NCBI RefSeq assembly: GCF_024166365.1
Contig: NC_064826.1
Coordinates: forward strand, 21,724,001 to 21,788,000
Source of the DNA: Elephas maximus indicus
Lineage: Eukaryota > Chordata > Mammalia > Proboscidea > Elephantidae
Direction of reading: 5' to 3'
Length of the DNA stretch: 64,000 nt
The notes under the pieces are model-generated. The model was not told the DNA's origin. It saw only the letters and a program-made list of their open reading frames with translations, and searched no databases. Below, in pieces: positions 24,020 through 35,239 of the stretch; position 1 is the first letter of the stretch; the number at the start of each line of letters is the position of its first letter. Made by a program: the position numbers and the translations under genes.

Positions 24020-24188
24020 CAAAAACCCATTGTCTTCAGTGGATTCCAACTTAAACAGCGATCCTAGAGAACACAGTAGAACTATCCATAGGGTTTCCAA
24101 GGAGCAGCTGGTGGATTTGAACTGCTAACCTTTTGGTTAGCAGCCAAATCCTTAAGTCAAGCGCAAACCATCTGCACAATCCAGGGAT
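24020..24188 (-). mobile_element. AfroSINE, antisense, abutting the previous one
   Basis: A second antisense AfroSINE follows directly ('cccattgtcttcagtggatt', 'cataggg' then 'tttccaaggagcagctgg', 'tttggttagcagccaaatcc'). It belongs to the short subtype, so the pair is two insertions rather than one tandem duplication. Confidence 0.88.
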
Positions 24189-24519
24189 CGTTTCCTCATA
24201 GGCTGGCCCATTAAGTGCTTTAGGGCAGGGGGACTCAGATTCTAAAGAGCCTGCCTTCCGTGGTGCAGCCTGGCCAGCACTCAGCATTGTCCCTGGCACT
24301 CCCAGGGAGATTCTTAGCCAGCCCAGTCCCTCCCTGAGGCCAGGTCGGCCAGCAGGGCTTACTGGTTCCGGGTAGCTGCAGCGTGTTCTCCCTAACTCTA
24401 AACTCAGGCCAAGGTCAGACCTCACAGGTGCCCTTCGTGGGATCCAGAGCTTCTCTGCCTACCTCCTCCGAGTAGCTTCTGGCCTGAAAAGGGGTGTAGG
24501 GCTTGTGCCTAACACTGAT

Positions 24520-24850
24520 CCAGTGCCCAAGCACCTCCGGGGAGCTTGCTAGAAAGGCAGATTCTTGGCCTCACCTATGAAACCCTGGTGGCATAGTACT
24601 TAAGAGTTATGTCTGCTACACAAAAGGTCAGCAGTTCGAATCCACCAGGCACTCCTTGGAAATTCTATGGGGCAGTTCTACTCTGACCTATAGGGTCGCT
24701 ATCAGTTGGAATTGATTCGACAGCAATGGTTTTTGGTTTTTTCGTTTTTGGCCCCACCTCAGACCTAACGAGTAAGAATCTGCATTTTAACCAGGTCCCC
24801 AGATGTCTCAGAAGCACACTGAAAGTGTGAGAAGCATTGCTCCAGGCCCT
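24520..24850 (+). mobile_element. MER5A-type hAT element split by an AfroSINE
   Basis: The left part (24520-24576: 'ggggagcttgctagaaaggc') and right part (24760-24850: 'taagaatctgcattttaacc', 'aagtgtgagaagcattgctcc') together resemble MER5A. The gap is filled by the AfroSINE at 24577-24747. Family assignment is by eye. Confidence 0.6.
24577..24747 (+). mobile_element. AfroSINE, sense
   Basis: It starts 'atgaaaccctggtggcatag', carries box-B-like 'cagttcgaatccaccagg', and ends with 'gcagttctactctgacctat' and a T-rich tail. A 12-bp duplication with one mismatch flanks it: TTGGCCTCACCT (24565-24576) and TTGGCCCCACCT (24748-24759). Confidence 0.93.
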
Positions 24851-25051
24851 GCTCACCTGACAGTTCCGTCTCCACCAGAGGAAAATGGAAGGTGGTTCTT
24901 CAGGAAGTGGCCACAGCCCAAGCAGCTCAGACACTGCCAGGTTCAGGGCCTCAGTGCCTCCTCCTTCTTCTGGAGAATTTCATGTCTCTACCTTTAGGGG
25001 CCTCTCCCTCTACAAGAAAATTGGTCCTTCTAAAGTTTATCCCCCCCCCCA

Positions 25052-25102
25052 AAAAAAAATTGCCATCGAGTCGATTTGGACTCATAGCGACCCTATAGTT
25101 TA
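25052..25102 (-). mobile_element. AfroSINE tail fragment, antisense
   Basis: A9 run then 'ttgccatcgagtcgattt' and 'ctcatagcgaccctatag'. Only the RTE-derived tail is present, so it is a 5'-truncated insertion. Confidence 0.8.
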
Positions 25103-28100
25103 CTAAGTTCAAATACCTACACGTGACATCCACAGACAGTGTCTTGGAAGGCTTTGGCTGGCTCAGCAGAGGGTCTTTCTGGCCCAGCTCAGAGTGGCTG
25201 GTTCATTCTCATTTATTAAACTGCCACACATTTGCAATTTCAACATAGTAGCAGTGACAGGGTGACAGTGGACTTTGGCACCAGGGCCTGGAGAGGAAGT
25301 TTCCACTTGTCAGGGATGCTGTGGATGTGACCCGCTCTGATGGGGTTAGGGAGTCCCTGCACCCCTTTTCCATGAAAACACCAAGGATAGCAGATATCAG
25401 GACCCACATTCCCATCCCTTTTCCCAAGCTCTTGGCAGACATCAATAATTGATTTCCGCTGACTTTCCGGCATGACCTTCAAGTCCTTTCCTACATGGAG
25501 CCCCAGGGACCACTCTCATTGATCTGGTGTGGCTCTATTTGTGACCTCTGTCTCAGGTCTCTCCCTGGGAGTTGTCCTCTCCAGGTCAGGCCAGTCGAGA
25601 CAACGAGGCCAGGCTTGTTTCCAGGGACCCCATTGCTGCCTTCCATTCCCACTACATGCCTTAAGTATGGGTGCTGCTGCCCTGGGTGAGCCTCCTTTTA
25701 AATTGTCTCCACAGATGCTCACAGCTGCCACGGTGAGGTCCCACCAGCCTCTTCACTATTGGGTCTGGATCACAGAGTGGCTCACTGTGGTGCCCCTCCA
25801 CACAGCTTCAGGCCAGTCAAGCCTCAAGTCCCTCATACCCTGGTAACTTTGTATGTGGCACCGCCTCTCCTGGCCTCCATGACCCTCTGTCGATAGGAGT
25901 GCCCTAGCAGTCATGATGGGGGACCCGAGTGTGCCCCTCAGGGCTGCGGCAGACATGAGAAGGGTCTAGGAGATGCCCCCACAGAGGCGTTAGTGTGCCC
26001 CATCTGGTATGGTGCCCTCGGCTTGTGCCCAGAGGGCATATTCCACACAACCCAGCTCCGGCTCTGCTCCCCTCGGTGGTGGGCCTGAGACCCCCCACTC
26101 CCTTTTCACAGCCAGCAGGGGCCTGTGTGCTGGAGTCCGGAAGCAGGCCCTGCCAAGGCTGAGAAGCCCAACGGAACCCAACTGGTGACTCTGCTGGCTG
26201 CCAAGGCAGAACGGAGGTCTGGGGCCAGCTGCCTCCCCCACTCCCCATGTGAGGCCCTGGTGCGCCCAGTGCTGGGCTTCCTGTGGGGCTGGGGTGCACT
26301 GCATCACCCGTCAGTGCTGTAGCACCCGCTTTCCTGGCACTGCCCCACTCCCCACTCTTCTGGCAACCCCACCGCTGCCTACCACAGGACTTTCTTGGGA
26401 GCTATCCCCACCGACTTCAGGGGTGAATTCATTTTCTATTAGTTATCAGGTCTGCTAATCAGATCAGTGCTGCCAGAGACTTTCTCTCTCTCTCTCTCAC
26501 ACACACACCACACTCCAGTCCTACCACTAACAGCTCCTTCTGTCTGCAGATGACATCATGGACAGACTGTCAGTATCTTGAGGGGAGGGCCTCACGGGCT
26601 CAGCTGTGGGTTTTTTGTGCCCAGAGGAGTAACTGGTTCACTCAGGTTTATGAAATTGCAACATTCTTTGTGACTGAACATAGTAGCAGTGAAAGGGTGA
26701 GAGGTGACTAGGTTTGGCACTGGGGCCAAACTCTGCCAGGACACTCGGCTAGGACATGGCCAGCTGGGACTGAACTCAGCCTGTCCTCAACCACTCCACT
26801 GCACTGACCCTTTGAGATGTATCCCATTGCCAAATTCTCTGCCTGCAACAGCTCAGTCTGATAATTACTAATCTGGTTGACATCTATTGACTCAGCTTCT
26901 GAATGCAGCTGAAGGCCCAGCAAGGAATTCTTTGAAACCCAAATTCTGAACCAGCCTCTGTAGGACTGTCTGGGGAGAAGGCAGCCCAGGAGCCACCTCA
27001 GGCCAGGGCTGCCTGTGGGGGTGGGAGGAGGGGCTACCCAGCACCCTGGCCCCTGGACATCACATTCTCCACTGAGACACTCCTGAGCAGAGGCAAGCTG
27101 AAGGTCGGACACAACCCATAGCCAAACACAAATCCCTGTAGGCAGCTTTGGCTTCTCCTCCCTCAAGGCAGACAATTGAGAACCCAAGTGTGAATACGGA
27201 AGGCTGACCACTCCCCCCCCCCGCCGCCCACACATACTCACCTGGCAGGACCTGTGCACCTGGACCCCTGTGAAAAGGCTGGGAGCTGCCCCAGGGCAGA
27301 GGGGCAGTGGGTGAGAGGCCTGGGCCCTGATGACTCCATGGGTGGGGCCTCCTCACTCCTGTGCCTGGGGCCTGGAACAGTGACTCTATAGGCTCCGCTG
27401 ATGGATCTGCCCTGTCAGCCTGACTCAATGGGACTTGTCCTCAGGCCTCAGGTCCTGCTGGCCTTGTCCAAGGTCCTGAGGCAGCCACGGTGGGCTTGTC
27501 AATTCTAGACCCAAGCTGTGTGAGCCCCTCATGTCCCCAGGACTGCTTTGGGGGAAAATGCCTTTAAAAAAATGCCGGCACCACCAAGAATGCCAAAACT
27601 GCAGTGACTAAGGTCTAAACAGAGGTTCTGCTTTGGGGAGTCTCAGGGAGCCTTCTGTGACGCCGATGTTCTGTACCTTGATCTGAGTGGTAGTTTCATG
27701 GATGTAAGGTTGTAAAAATCCCCAATCTGTACCCTGAAGTGAAGTGAGGTCCTGTGCAGCCTTGCTCAGCTCTCCCCACTCCCACGGGCCAAGGGGGAGG
27801 GTGCTGCCAGCAGGTTAGCGGCCAGGGCTGGTGAGGACGAGGCCTGGGTTCTGGTCTTTAGTTCTGTGCCCACACACAACACAGGAACTGTGGGTGGCCT
27901 TCTCAAGAGTCCCACCAGCCAGGAGGGCTTTGTCCATGTGTTCCTTCAACTAGGCCCATTCTCCATCTGGCAAGCACCTGTGGACGTTGTCACTTTGTCC
28001 ACAAAACCTTCTACAACTTTCTCTGGGCCAACCAAGTGCTTCCGTTTGAAGATTCTCTGACCATCGCCCCCACCTAACTCCATAGACAAATCCGTTTTTC

Positions 28101-28290
28101 TCTCCGTTGAACTCTCACACCACTTTGATAATACAGTAAACCTCTATGGGCCACCTCCCACCCAGACCAAGACCCAGATCACTACCAGTAACCTCCATCT
28201 CCCCGATACCTTCCTACCCCCTCACCACCCCCACCCTGCCTGGAGGTGACCCTGATCCTGGTTCTCCTGTACCTTGTAACATCTATTTAG
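25103..28290. other. Gene-free flank, mostly unique
   Basis: No gene is supported. It holds two related blocks about 1436 bases apart (25200-25290 and 26635-26728), a (CT)n(CA)n microsatellite at about 26480-26508, a C-rich run at about 27212-27228, and a probable old L1 3'UTR scrap at 27655-27735 ('gtaccttgatctgagtggta'). Confidence 0.45.
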
Positions 28291-28800
28291 GGTGCCCACA
28301 CGTCCCAGCTGGCTCAAGAGTGTCCAAGTGTAATGACTCGTGTCCCTTTTCACTCTCAAAAACACCCAGTTCGGACAATAAACTATATGCTCGTTCAACA
28401 CATGAGTATATCTAAGCAACGTATTACTTGGTTTTGAACTTCATAATGGTATGCTGTATGACATCCTGAGGCATGCTTTTAGTCACTCAGGGTTGTCACT
28501 AAGATGTCCTTGTGTTGTTCTGGTTGGCCTTAACTCTTTCGTTTTCATTGCTGAATAATATTCCATTGTGTGGATACCCCTGTGGCATCTGAATTCTGTC
28601 ATTTTTGTCATTAGGAACAAACCTGCTATGGACATTCTTGCATGTGCTCCCGGAGGTGTGTTCCTACATGTGTGAGTGGCCACAGAGCCAGGAGGGGAGC
28701 TGCTGGCCCTGGTGCTGGTACACCAACTTGACGAGCTGACACCACAGCACTTGCACATGACCTTCAGGGTGAAGTTCATCATGTTTTTCTATGATTAGTA
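28291..28800 (-). repeat. Old L1 (L1M-type) remnant, antisense
   Basis: The 'ttgctgaataatattccat' block followed by 'tgtgtggatacccctgtgg' matches the L1 ORF2 end/3'UTR region in antisense. It is much more diverged than the L1 at 18130. Confidence 0.6.
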
Positions 28801-28897
28801 GCTGTTCTCCTCAGTGGACTGTGAGCCCCAGGAGGGCTGGGGTTACGAAGCTTTTTACGCCAGCCCTCAGAACGGTGCCTGGAACTAGGAGGAGCTC

Positions 28898-29076
28898 ATT
28901 GTTCTTCTGTGCTGTCTAGTTGACTCTGACTCACAGCAACCCTGTGTGACAGAGTAGAACTACCCGAGGCTGTGATCTTTACGGGAACAGATAGCCAGGT
29001 TTTTCTTCCATGGAATATCTGGTGGGTTCAGACTGCTAACGTTTTGTTGCTTAACTGTTTTGGCACCAGCGGTCCT
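28898..29076 (-). mobile_element. AfroSINE, antisense, diverged
   Basis: It has the tail ('gttgactctgactcacagca'), the 'tgtgacagagtagaactac' block and a degraded tRNA-like head ('ggttcagactgctaacg'). Confidence 0.85.
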
Positions 29077-29087
29077 CGTAGGAACTG

Positions 29088-29260
29088 AAACCAAAAGACC
29101 AAACCAAACCCACTGCTGTCGAGTCGATTCCAACTTATAGTGACCCTATGGGGCAGAGGAGAATTGCCCCCCAGTTTCCAAGGAGCACTTGGTGGATTTG
29201 AAATGCCGACCTTTCGGTTAGCAGCTGTAGCTCTTAACCACTATGCTACCAGGGTTTCCA
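29088..29260 (-). mobile_element. AfroSINE, antisense
   Basis: A well-preserved short-subtype copy: 'tgctgtcgagtcgattcc' at the tail and 'cggttagcagctgtagctct' then 'ctaccagggtttcc' at the head end. Confidence 0.9.
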
Positions 29261-29574
29261 GTAGCTCAGTCCATGCTCAGGGCAGACCTCATCCCACTCT
29301 GTGGAAACAATCAAAGGCAGCAGGAGCAGCTCAGCTTTGCACAGCCTGTAATGACTCTACAGGCAGCCCAAGTGTCACAAACTGTGCGTCCAAGTGGTCT
29401 GTTCATGGGGGTTCTGGACCAGTGGGTGGAGGGCCACCTCCCTGGGACAAGGGTGCCCTAACCCCCCTCAACTTACTTTGGTCCCAGTTCACCCCTGAGA
29501 TCCCCAAGGGCCAGGCCCATCGAGGCAGACACCCACTAAAGTGAAAGCCATGATGAAGAGAAAAAAAATCACAG

Positions 29575-29684
29575 GCCTGGGGCCAGGAGACCAGCTTTCT
29601 ATTCCTGGCCCTGCCATTAATAAGCCGAGTGACCTTGGGCCAGTCACTTCATCTCCTTCCTCCTCTTGCAGAATGAGTCTGGAC
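29575..29684 (+). repeat. MIR SINE fragment, sense
   Basis: 'gccattaataagccgagtga' and 'ccttgggccagtcacttc' mark a sense MIR core, cut off where an AfroSINE begins. Confidence 0.65.
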
Positions 29685-29687
29685 CCC

Positions 29688-29866
29688 CCCCCCAAAACCA
29701 AACCCACTGCTGTTGAGTCAATTCCAACTCACAGTGACCTTATAGGACAGAGTAGAACTGCCCCCATATGGTTTCCAAGGAGTGCCTGGTAGGTTCAAAC
29801 TCCTGACCTTTTGGTTAACAAAAAAAAAAAAAAAAAAAAAAAAACTGCTGTAGCTAATTCCTTAAC
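29688..29866 (-). mobile_element. AfroSINE with an internal A25 run, antisense
   Basis: It begins with a C-run and 'aaaaccaaacccactgctgt', passes through 'gacagagtagaactgccc' and reaches 'gaccttttggttaac'. An A25 run (29820-29844) then interrupts the tRNA-like head before 'tgctgtagctaattccttaa'. In other copies the two sides are directly joined. Confidence 0.85.
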
Positions 29867-30365
29867 TTGAGAATTCATTAGAACCACCTAGGAAAAAAAG
29901 GCTTGTTTAAATATAGATTCCCAGGCCCCACCCAACAGATATTCAGAGGTAGTTGGTTTGGAGAGGGACCTAGATATATACACATTTACTTGCTAATAAA
30001 TAATAATAATAAAAACTTCAGAAACGCCCACGTGCGGTTAAAAAATTAGAGTACACAGCGAATTACAATACAAAGCAGCACTCCCCACCTCCGGGTGTGC
30101 TACCTACCAGCAAGCACCTTTAATCATCCGTTATAGATCTTTGGTGGTTACCAATTTATTGCTAAATAATAGGCTAATTCTTGTTTTATCAACTTCAAAC
30201 ATTACCCATTGTCTTCCTGCTATGATAGCTGAGGAGTTAGCTCACTGCCCCCACCCCCACACATGATATAGTTCCGGCACTATTTTTGGAAGCTGCATTT
30301 TAACAAGCACTCCAGGTGATTCTGATGTAGCTGGTCTGCCGAGTGCAGTTAGAGAGGCACTGGCC
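29867..30365 (+). repeat. MER5A-like hAT fragments and AT-rich sequence
   Basis: 'tagattcccaggccccaccc' near 29920 and 'caggtgattctgatgtagct' near 30312 are MER5A-like motifs with about 350 bases between them, including a TAA-rich run at 29995-30012. They may be one element plus an insertion, or two fragments. Confidence 0.45.
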
Positions 30366-30699
30366 TGGTGACACTTCTTGGCAGAGACACTTAAGTCCCT
30401 TCACACCATCTCTTTAGCCAGGCTCCTCTGCCTGGCTTCTAGGACTTGAAAGGCCCTTTCCCCATCTCTGTAGGCTCTGGAAGGCTGGGCTTGGGAGCCA
30501 TGCTGGCAACCATGCTGTTCCTGGTCTGTTGTGGGTGGAACTGCCCTGCCACCTTGCTACCCTTGCTCATACAGTGTTCTCTCTGCCCCCTAGTTGGACC
30601 CACTGCACCATTAGGCTGAGTAGCTTTCTCCTTAGGGACTGGCATGCCTGCTCTGGCTCCATCTAGCACAGGCTGTTGGGCACCTGACTTCTTTCCAAC

Positions 30700-31100
30700 A
30701 GCCAAGGGGTGGTGCAGTCATACAATGGGACACACAGACACAAGATGCAGACTAAAGCCACTGTCAACAGCATGGCGGGATCTCAGCACTACGTTGAGTG
30801 AAAGAACCAGACACACAAGAACACACACACTGTGTGAACCCATTTATGTAAAATTCAAGACCAGGCAAAACACACATACAACCCGAAAAAACAGGCAAAA
30901 TGAATCTATTGAGATCAAAGTCAAGGGGGGGTTGCCTTTTGGGGGGTAACAGAGACTTGGGAGGGGACTTACGAGGTGCTGGTATGTTTACACAGGTGTG
31001 TGCTTACATGGGCATGTTCACTTTGCCAAAATGGGCTGTACCCTTAAAATTTGTGTATTCTTCAGAATATATCTTTCTTTACAAATGTTAAAAAAAAAAA
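30700..31100 (+). repeat. Old L1 (L1M-type) 3' end, sense
   Basis: It has the sense L1 ORF2 end and 3'UTR series: 'gttgagtgaaagaaccagac', 'acccatttatgtaaaattc', a 'gttgccttttgggggg' block, 'gggcatgttcactttgcc' and an A10 run at 31090. It is much older than the L1 copies near 12 and 18 kb. Confidence 0.75.
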
Positions 31101-31464
31101 CTGACAAGATGAAAAACCAAGCTGCTCTCATTCTTCAGCTCCCCGTTAAAGGAGCTCCCCTGGATGGACCTTGGTAGGCAGCAAGCCTGCCCTCATCTGT
31201 GTGGTATGGGGAGCGGGGAGCACAGACAGCCGATCCTGCTGTGTGTGATGCAGCTAAGAGGCCAGCCTGGCACCCCGCAGAGCGAAAAGGCCTGCTGGGT
31301 CAAGGAAGTGGCGGGAAACAAGGCCCAGGCATGTTCCCTGGGAAGGCGGACAAGATACTAGGCAACCAAGACTCATGTGCCATCTTCCCCACCTGCTAGC
31401 AGCCAAGCTGTCCAGGGGGAGGGTGACTGTGGGCCCCCAGCCTGCCTCCCCAGGCTGCTGGCCA
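31101..31464. other. Gene-free flank, no recognised element
   Basis: Unique-looking, GC-rich sequence leading into the AT-rich block at 31465. No supported gene. Confidence 0.4.
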
Positions 31465-31605
31465 ACCTAGTGTAAATATTATTACACTCCTACACATCTG
31501 AAGAATGTTAATTATTAAAACACATGCCACCCAGGGTAGTGCACTGTAATTAGGTTCAAATTAAATTAGCATCCTCTTGTAATTAGGACATCAATAACCA
31601 CTCTT
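31465..31605. promoter_or_regulatory. Candidate conserved enhancer, homeodomain-motif cluster
   Basis: About 140 repeat-free bases hold a cluster of TAAT/ATTA cores: 'gtaaatattattacac', 'gttaattattaaaac', 'ctgtaattaggttc', 'aaattaaattagc', 'cttgtaattagg' and 'catcaataacc'. The neutral neighbourhood is GC-rich. This looks like a developmental noncoding element, inferred from motif density only. Confidence 0.45.
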
Positions 31606-32637
31606 GAGGCACCAACTCTCCAGCCCCTCCCCATTGCTTCCCAGCATGGGCTCATGTTAGAAAAGGGGTCCACTGACTCTCTCCCCAGGACACGGAAATA
31701 ATCAAACCAGTAAATAACGTGAGGCAGCCTCCACTGTCCGCCTTCTCCTACTGGTCCTGACACTGGCAGGGGTGAGAGGGGTGAGGGCCACTGGGCTGAA
31801 GCCTCGGGCCTCAGTGTGCCCCTGGTGGCCATGCAAAACCCTGGGCTCTGCTGCACTGGTCCCCCAAGACTGGGAGATGCCCAGCGACTCCCTCCCACCA
31901 TCCGTTAGCCCCAACTCATCCCTTTTCCTGTGTGAAGTCTTCCCAGCCACCCAGGCCAGGGCCTTTGCCCTTGTCGTGGATCTTGTGGCCAATGGCTGCC
32001 TGCTCCATTCCTAGGCCACAGATGGATAGCAGAGCCTAGAGCGGGTGCCTAGGGCCCTCACTATGTCCAACACTGCTCAGTACTACCTGGGCGGATGGGT
32101 GGGTAGGTGGATGGATAATCCATGGTCAAAAGACATTGCTGACCAACCAGGATGGGCAGCAGAGATTTTGAGGTCCAGGAGCATGTTTCATAACTTGAGC
32201 TCTTTGCAGAGCTGCTTTCTGTGCTACTTCCAGGCCTGTGCAAGTGCCGATGCTGACTGGCCTCAACCACGGATAAAAATAAAATGTGCCGATGCACCTG
32301 CACACAGGGCATGAGTGTCTCCTTCAATCCCGCACCCTTGGTGCCTCGCTGCAGCCCCAGCCCCGCCTGGGACAAAGCTCAGGAAAGGAACAGATGCAGC
32401 AAGGACAGAAACACCAAGCTGGGGCCAAAACGGACAAGGAGAAGCAGCGCCTTCCTGCCCTGGCAAACGCTTTGACCTTTGTCCAAACCAGCCTTGGAAG
32501 AGAAAGAAAATAAAAAGTGGGAAGGTTCAGACGTAATTTTCATTGGAGCACAAAGGAGGGTTTATCCTTGGGCGCAGATGTAACCAAGGCAACTGGTAAG
32601 ACAGTGAGATGATTTCAGGCCCTTTAACAAAGCAATA
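31606..32637. other. Gene-free flank, no recognised element
   Basis: Unique-looking sequence. A short GGTGGATGG-type run lies near 32095-32115. No gene or transposon is supported. Confidence 0.4.
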
Positions 32638-32847
32638 GGAATCCTGGTGGTGCGGTGGTTACATGCTTGACTGCTAACCGAAAGGCTGGCAGTTTGAACC
32701 CATCAGCCTCTCTGAGGGAGAAAGATGTGGCAGTCTGCTTCTATAAAGATTTACAGCCTTGGAAACCCCATGGAGCAGTTCTACTCTGTCCTCCAGGGTC
32801 GCTATGAGTCAGAATTGACTTGATGGTAGGCAGCGGGTTGGGTTTTG
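32638..32847 (+). mobile_element. AfroSINE (longer subtype), sense
   Basis: tRNA-like head 'ggaatcctggtggtgcggtg' with box B 'cagtttgaacccatcagc', then the long-subtype middle ('ctgcttctataaagatttac'), 'gcagttctactctgtcctcc' and the 'atgagtcagaattgacttga' tail. Confidence 0.9.
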
Positions 32848-34389
32848 GAACAAAGGAGGGGGCTGGCATCTTGCCCCTCTGCCAAATATGCTCACAGTCA
32901 ATGCACAACCAGCCTCGTGGCTCTACCAGGAGCACTGTGGAGTGAGAAACAAGTGGGATGAGCATTCTCCATGCTGGCTCCACTATGAATGAAAGTTAAG
33001 ACAAGACCCTGTGTAAGACTGGGCCTGCCGACTGGGTCAGGACAACTTCTCCAGGCAGGGAGACTGCGGTAGACTCACTGGGATTCCTCACTGTACTGAC
33101 TGCTGGGTCCCCTTCACGTGTTGCAGAGGTGGGGGAAACAGGTTACTAGGCCCTAAATGGTCTGACTCGAGGAGCACAGCACCTGCTCTCAACATTTCTC
33201 CCCTCACCAGACCCTCTCACTCTTGCCATCCCCTAACGAGCCACCCTGGGCACAGGAAGCACCCAGCTCACTCTGTCTACAGATAGATTCCTGGTGGAGC
33301 CCCATAGAAACCCTGGGCCAGAGCAAGTGTAGGGGAGTGTAAGTGCCAGGGGCCCAGAACCTCTGGCTGAGCTGGTCACCCTAGCCACACGGTCTCCCTG
33401 ATCTCCACCAAGATGGAAGACCAGTCTTAGAAGGTAAGCTGAGTGTCACTGCAGGCCAGGGTGCAGGTGGAACCTGGGGCAGAGTGGGAGGGGTCGCAGG
33501 AAGGCGGCCACAGTGTCTTAGCAGAGAATACGCCTGGGAAGGGCAGGGCCACGCAGACGATGCTGTGTAGAAGAACGAGGGCTAGGGTCCCCTGAGGACA
33601 CCGGGGGTGGTGTCTGCCCTACTGTACACACACTTGCGTGCCCCCCTTCCCCTTCCCCTTCCAGCCCCTGAGCTGTGTAACAGGCTCCTCTTCACACCCT
33701 GCCTGTCTGCTCTGGGGGTCCCTCCCTTTCCCCACGGGCTATAAGTAGCCTAAGGTGTCTGAGCCCTGGGGCCAGCTCGACCTTGGGGACACTGAGGCGA
33801 ACACCTTGTAAAGTCAAACAGAGCAAGGGTGGACCCTCCCAGCTCCTTTCTCACCAGCCCGTGCCACCTACCTAGCTTCAGCCTTTATTCCTGTGCAGCA
33901 GGAAGTAGGGACATCATGCACTTCCCTCAGCTGATTCCTGCGGGTTCCCTGTCGGGGCTCTGGCTGAGCTTGTGAGGGCCTCGGCTTGCCTCAGGACAGG
34001 CTCATATGGGTCCCTGCCCAGTCTGTCGGGGCCACACCCGGTCCAGCATGCTGGGTACACACGCATAGTCCGTCTACCTCTTGGGCATCACAGCCCAGCT
34101 GCTGCAAGCCTGTAAGTCCCTGAGGGCACCCACATGCGAAGGGTCCTGACTGACGAGTCAGAAGATCTCCAGCCTTCTGCATGATGGGCACAGTGCCCAG
34201 TGACGCCAGGCTGGGCTCGCCTGGAAGGCTGAGGGGCTGCCCGGCTTCCCCTCAACTGGCGACGTTTTCAGGGGACATGGCCAGACATTTGGACGACTAC
34301 TTAGGGGGTCACTCGAGTGCCCAGATTCCCTCCCAGTTGGGGCTGCAGAGATCCCAGGCGCTGGGCACCACTGTGACCAATGAAGGCTG
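32848..34389. other. Gene-free sequence just downstream of SND1
   Basis: Unique-looking, GC-rich flank between an AfroSINE and the SND1 cleavage site. No repeat, gene or RNA is recognised. Confidence 0.4.
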
Positions 34390-34915
34390 CAGAGAGCATG
34401 GACTATTTTATTGGGCCTTGAAAGCTTTAAATACAGAATGGGGGAGGGCTGGTGAGGAGGCAGATGTGGACACGCTGGCATTTGAGAATGGTATCAGAGA
34501 ACTCACATAATCAATAGGTGGACAGAAAGCTGGGGTAGAAGGGTGGTCTGAGGTGGTGGGGAGGCACCCACAGGTGGGTACCCTGGGCTGCTGGGATCAC
34601 CCCTCCACTTTTGCTCTTTCATGTTGCTTCCTGATTTGAGCACAGTTTAAAAAACCACCAACTCCCAATAAAACACAATTAGCTGGGAGAGACAGGAGGG
34701 CAATGCCTGTCACCCTGGAGAACAAGACCCTGCCCTCAGAAAGCCTTGGCTGCCCACTGCCCACCCCGACTCCACCCGATGAGATACTTCCATACACTGA
34801 AGCAAAGCTGGACCCAATCTACGCCCCCTGTCTGGGTTCTGGACCTGAGGCCCCCCGCCCCAGCAGAGGGTGAGGCGTTGGCATGAGTGGTGCTGGGGCC
34901 AGACCCGAGTTCTCC
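34390..34915 (-). other. SND1: SND1 3' untranslated region
   Basis: From the stop codon (TAG at 34918-34916) to about 20 bases beyond the AATAAA at 34412-34407. The length, roughly 0.5 kb, fits the short SND1 3'UTR known from other mammals. No repeat interrupts it. The exact cleavage point is inferred. Confidence 0.75.
34407..34412 (-). terminator. SND1: SND1 polyadenylation signal AATAAA
   Basis: A canonical hexamer on the minus strand, about 500 bases after the SND1 stop. It is followed by a GT-rich stretch ('cattggtcacagtggtgcc') of the type that supports cleavage. Confidence 0.75.
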
Positions 34916-34981
34916 CTAGCGGCTGTAGCCAAACTCATCTGCGTCATCGGCTCGGAAGTCTCCGTAGCGCCACAAGTTCAG
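34916..34981 (-). CDS. SND1: SND1 terminal coding exon
   Basis: The final coding exon encodes 21 residues ending in the SND1 C-terminus [14 protein letters not shown] and a TAG stop (34918-34916). The preceding intron ends 'ctcttccag', and the exon starts in phase 0 at LNLWRYG. This matches human residues 890-910 as I recall them, with no change. SND1 is a multifunctional RNA-binding and nuclease-like protein: a coactivator first described as p100 and a RISC-associated Tudor-SN that acts on edited double-stranded RNA. It works in cytoplasm, nucleus and stress granules. This acidic tail follows the C-terminal nuclease-like fold. Confidence 0.97.
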   Translation of the reverse strand: MNLWRYGDFRADDADEFGYSR

Positions 34982-35066
34982 CTGGAAGAGAGAACAGAAA
35001 GTGGATCTTTAGAGACCCCCGGAGCCCCTCTCTCAGCACCCTCTGGGCTCCCAGGCAACAGCTCAC

Positions 35067-35111
35067 CCTGGCACTCTTGGCCGACTCCTGGGCATTCAGG
35101 TATTCTGTGAT
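35067..35111 (-). CDS. SND1: SND1 exon, residues 875-889
   Basis: A 45-base in-frame exon (15 codons) encoding ITEYLNAQESAKSAR, bounded by 'tctctccag' upstream and 'gtgagctg' downstream. Both phases are 0. It forms part of the C-terminal helix of the split fifth nuclease-like module that packs against the Tudor domain. Residues equal human SND1 as recalled. The next intron is only 85 bases (35066-34982). The intron before it (37077-35112) holds L2 and an AfroSINE. Confidence 0.97.
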
Positions 35112-35239
35112 CTGGAGAGACAAGAGGAGAAAGGGTGGCGTCAGGAAAGGACTCTCACCCAACCCTCTCAGGCCTCAGGTCAGGGCCCAGTCATGCCTCT
35201 GCTCAAACCCCCTCCCCAAGGGGCCCCCAAGTCCCCTCG

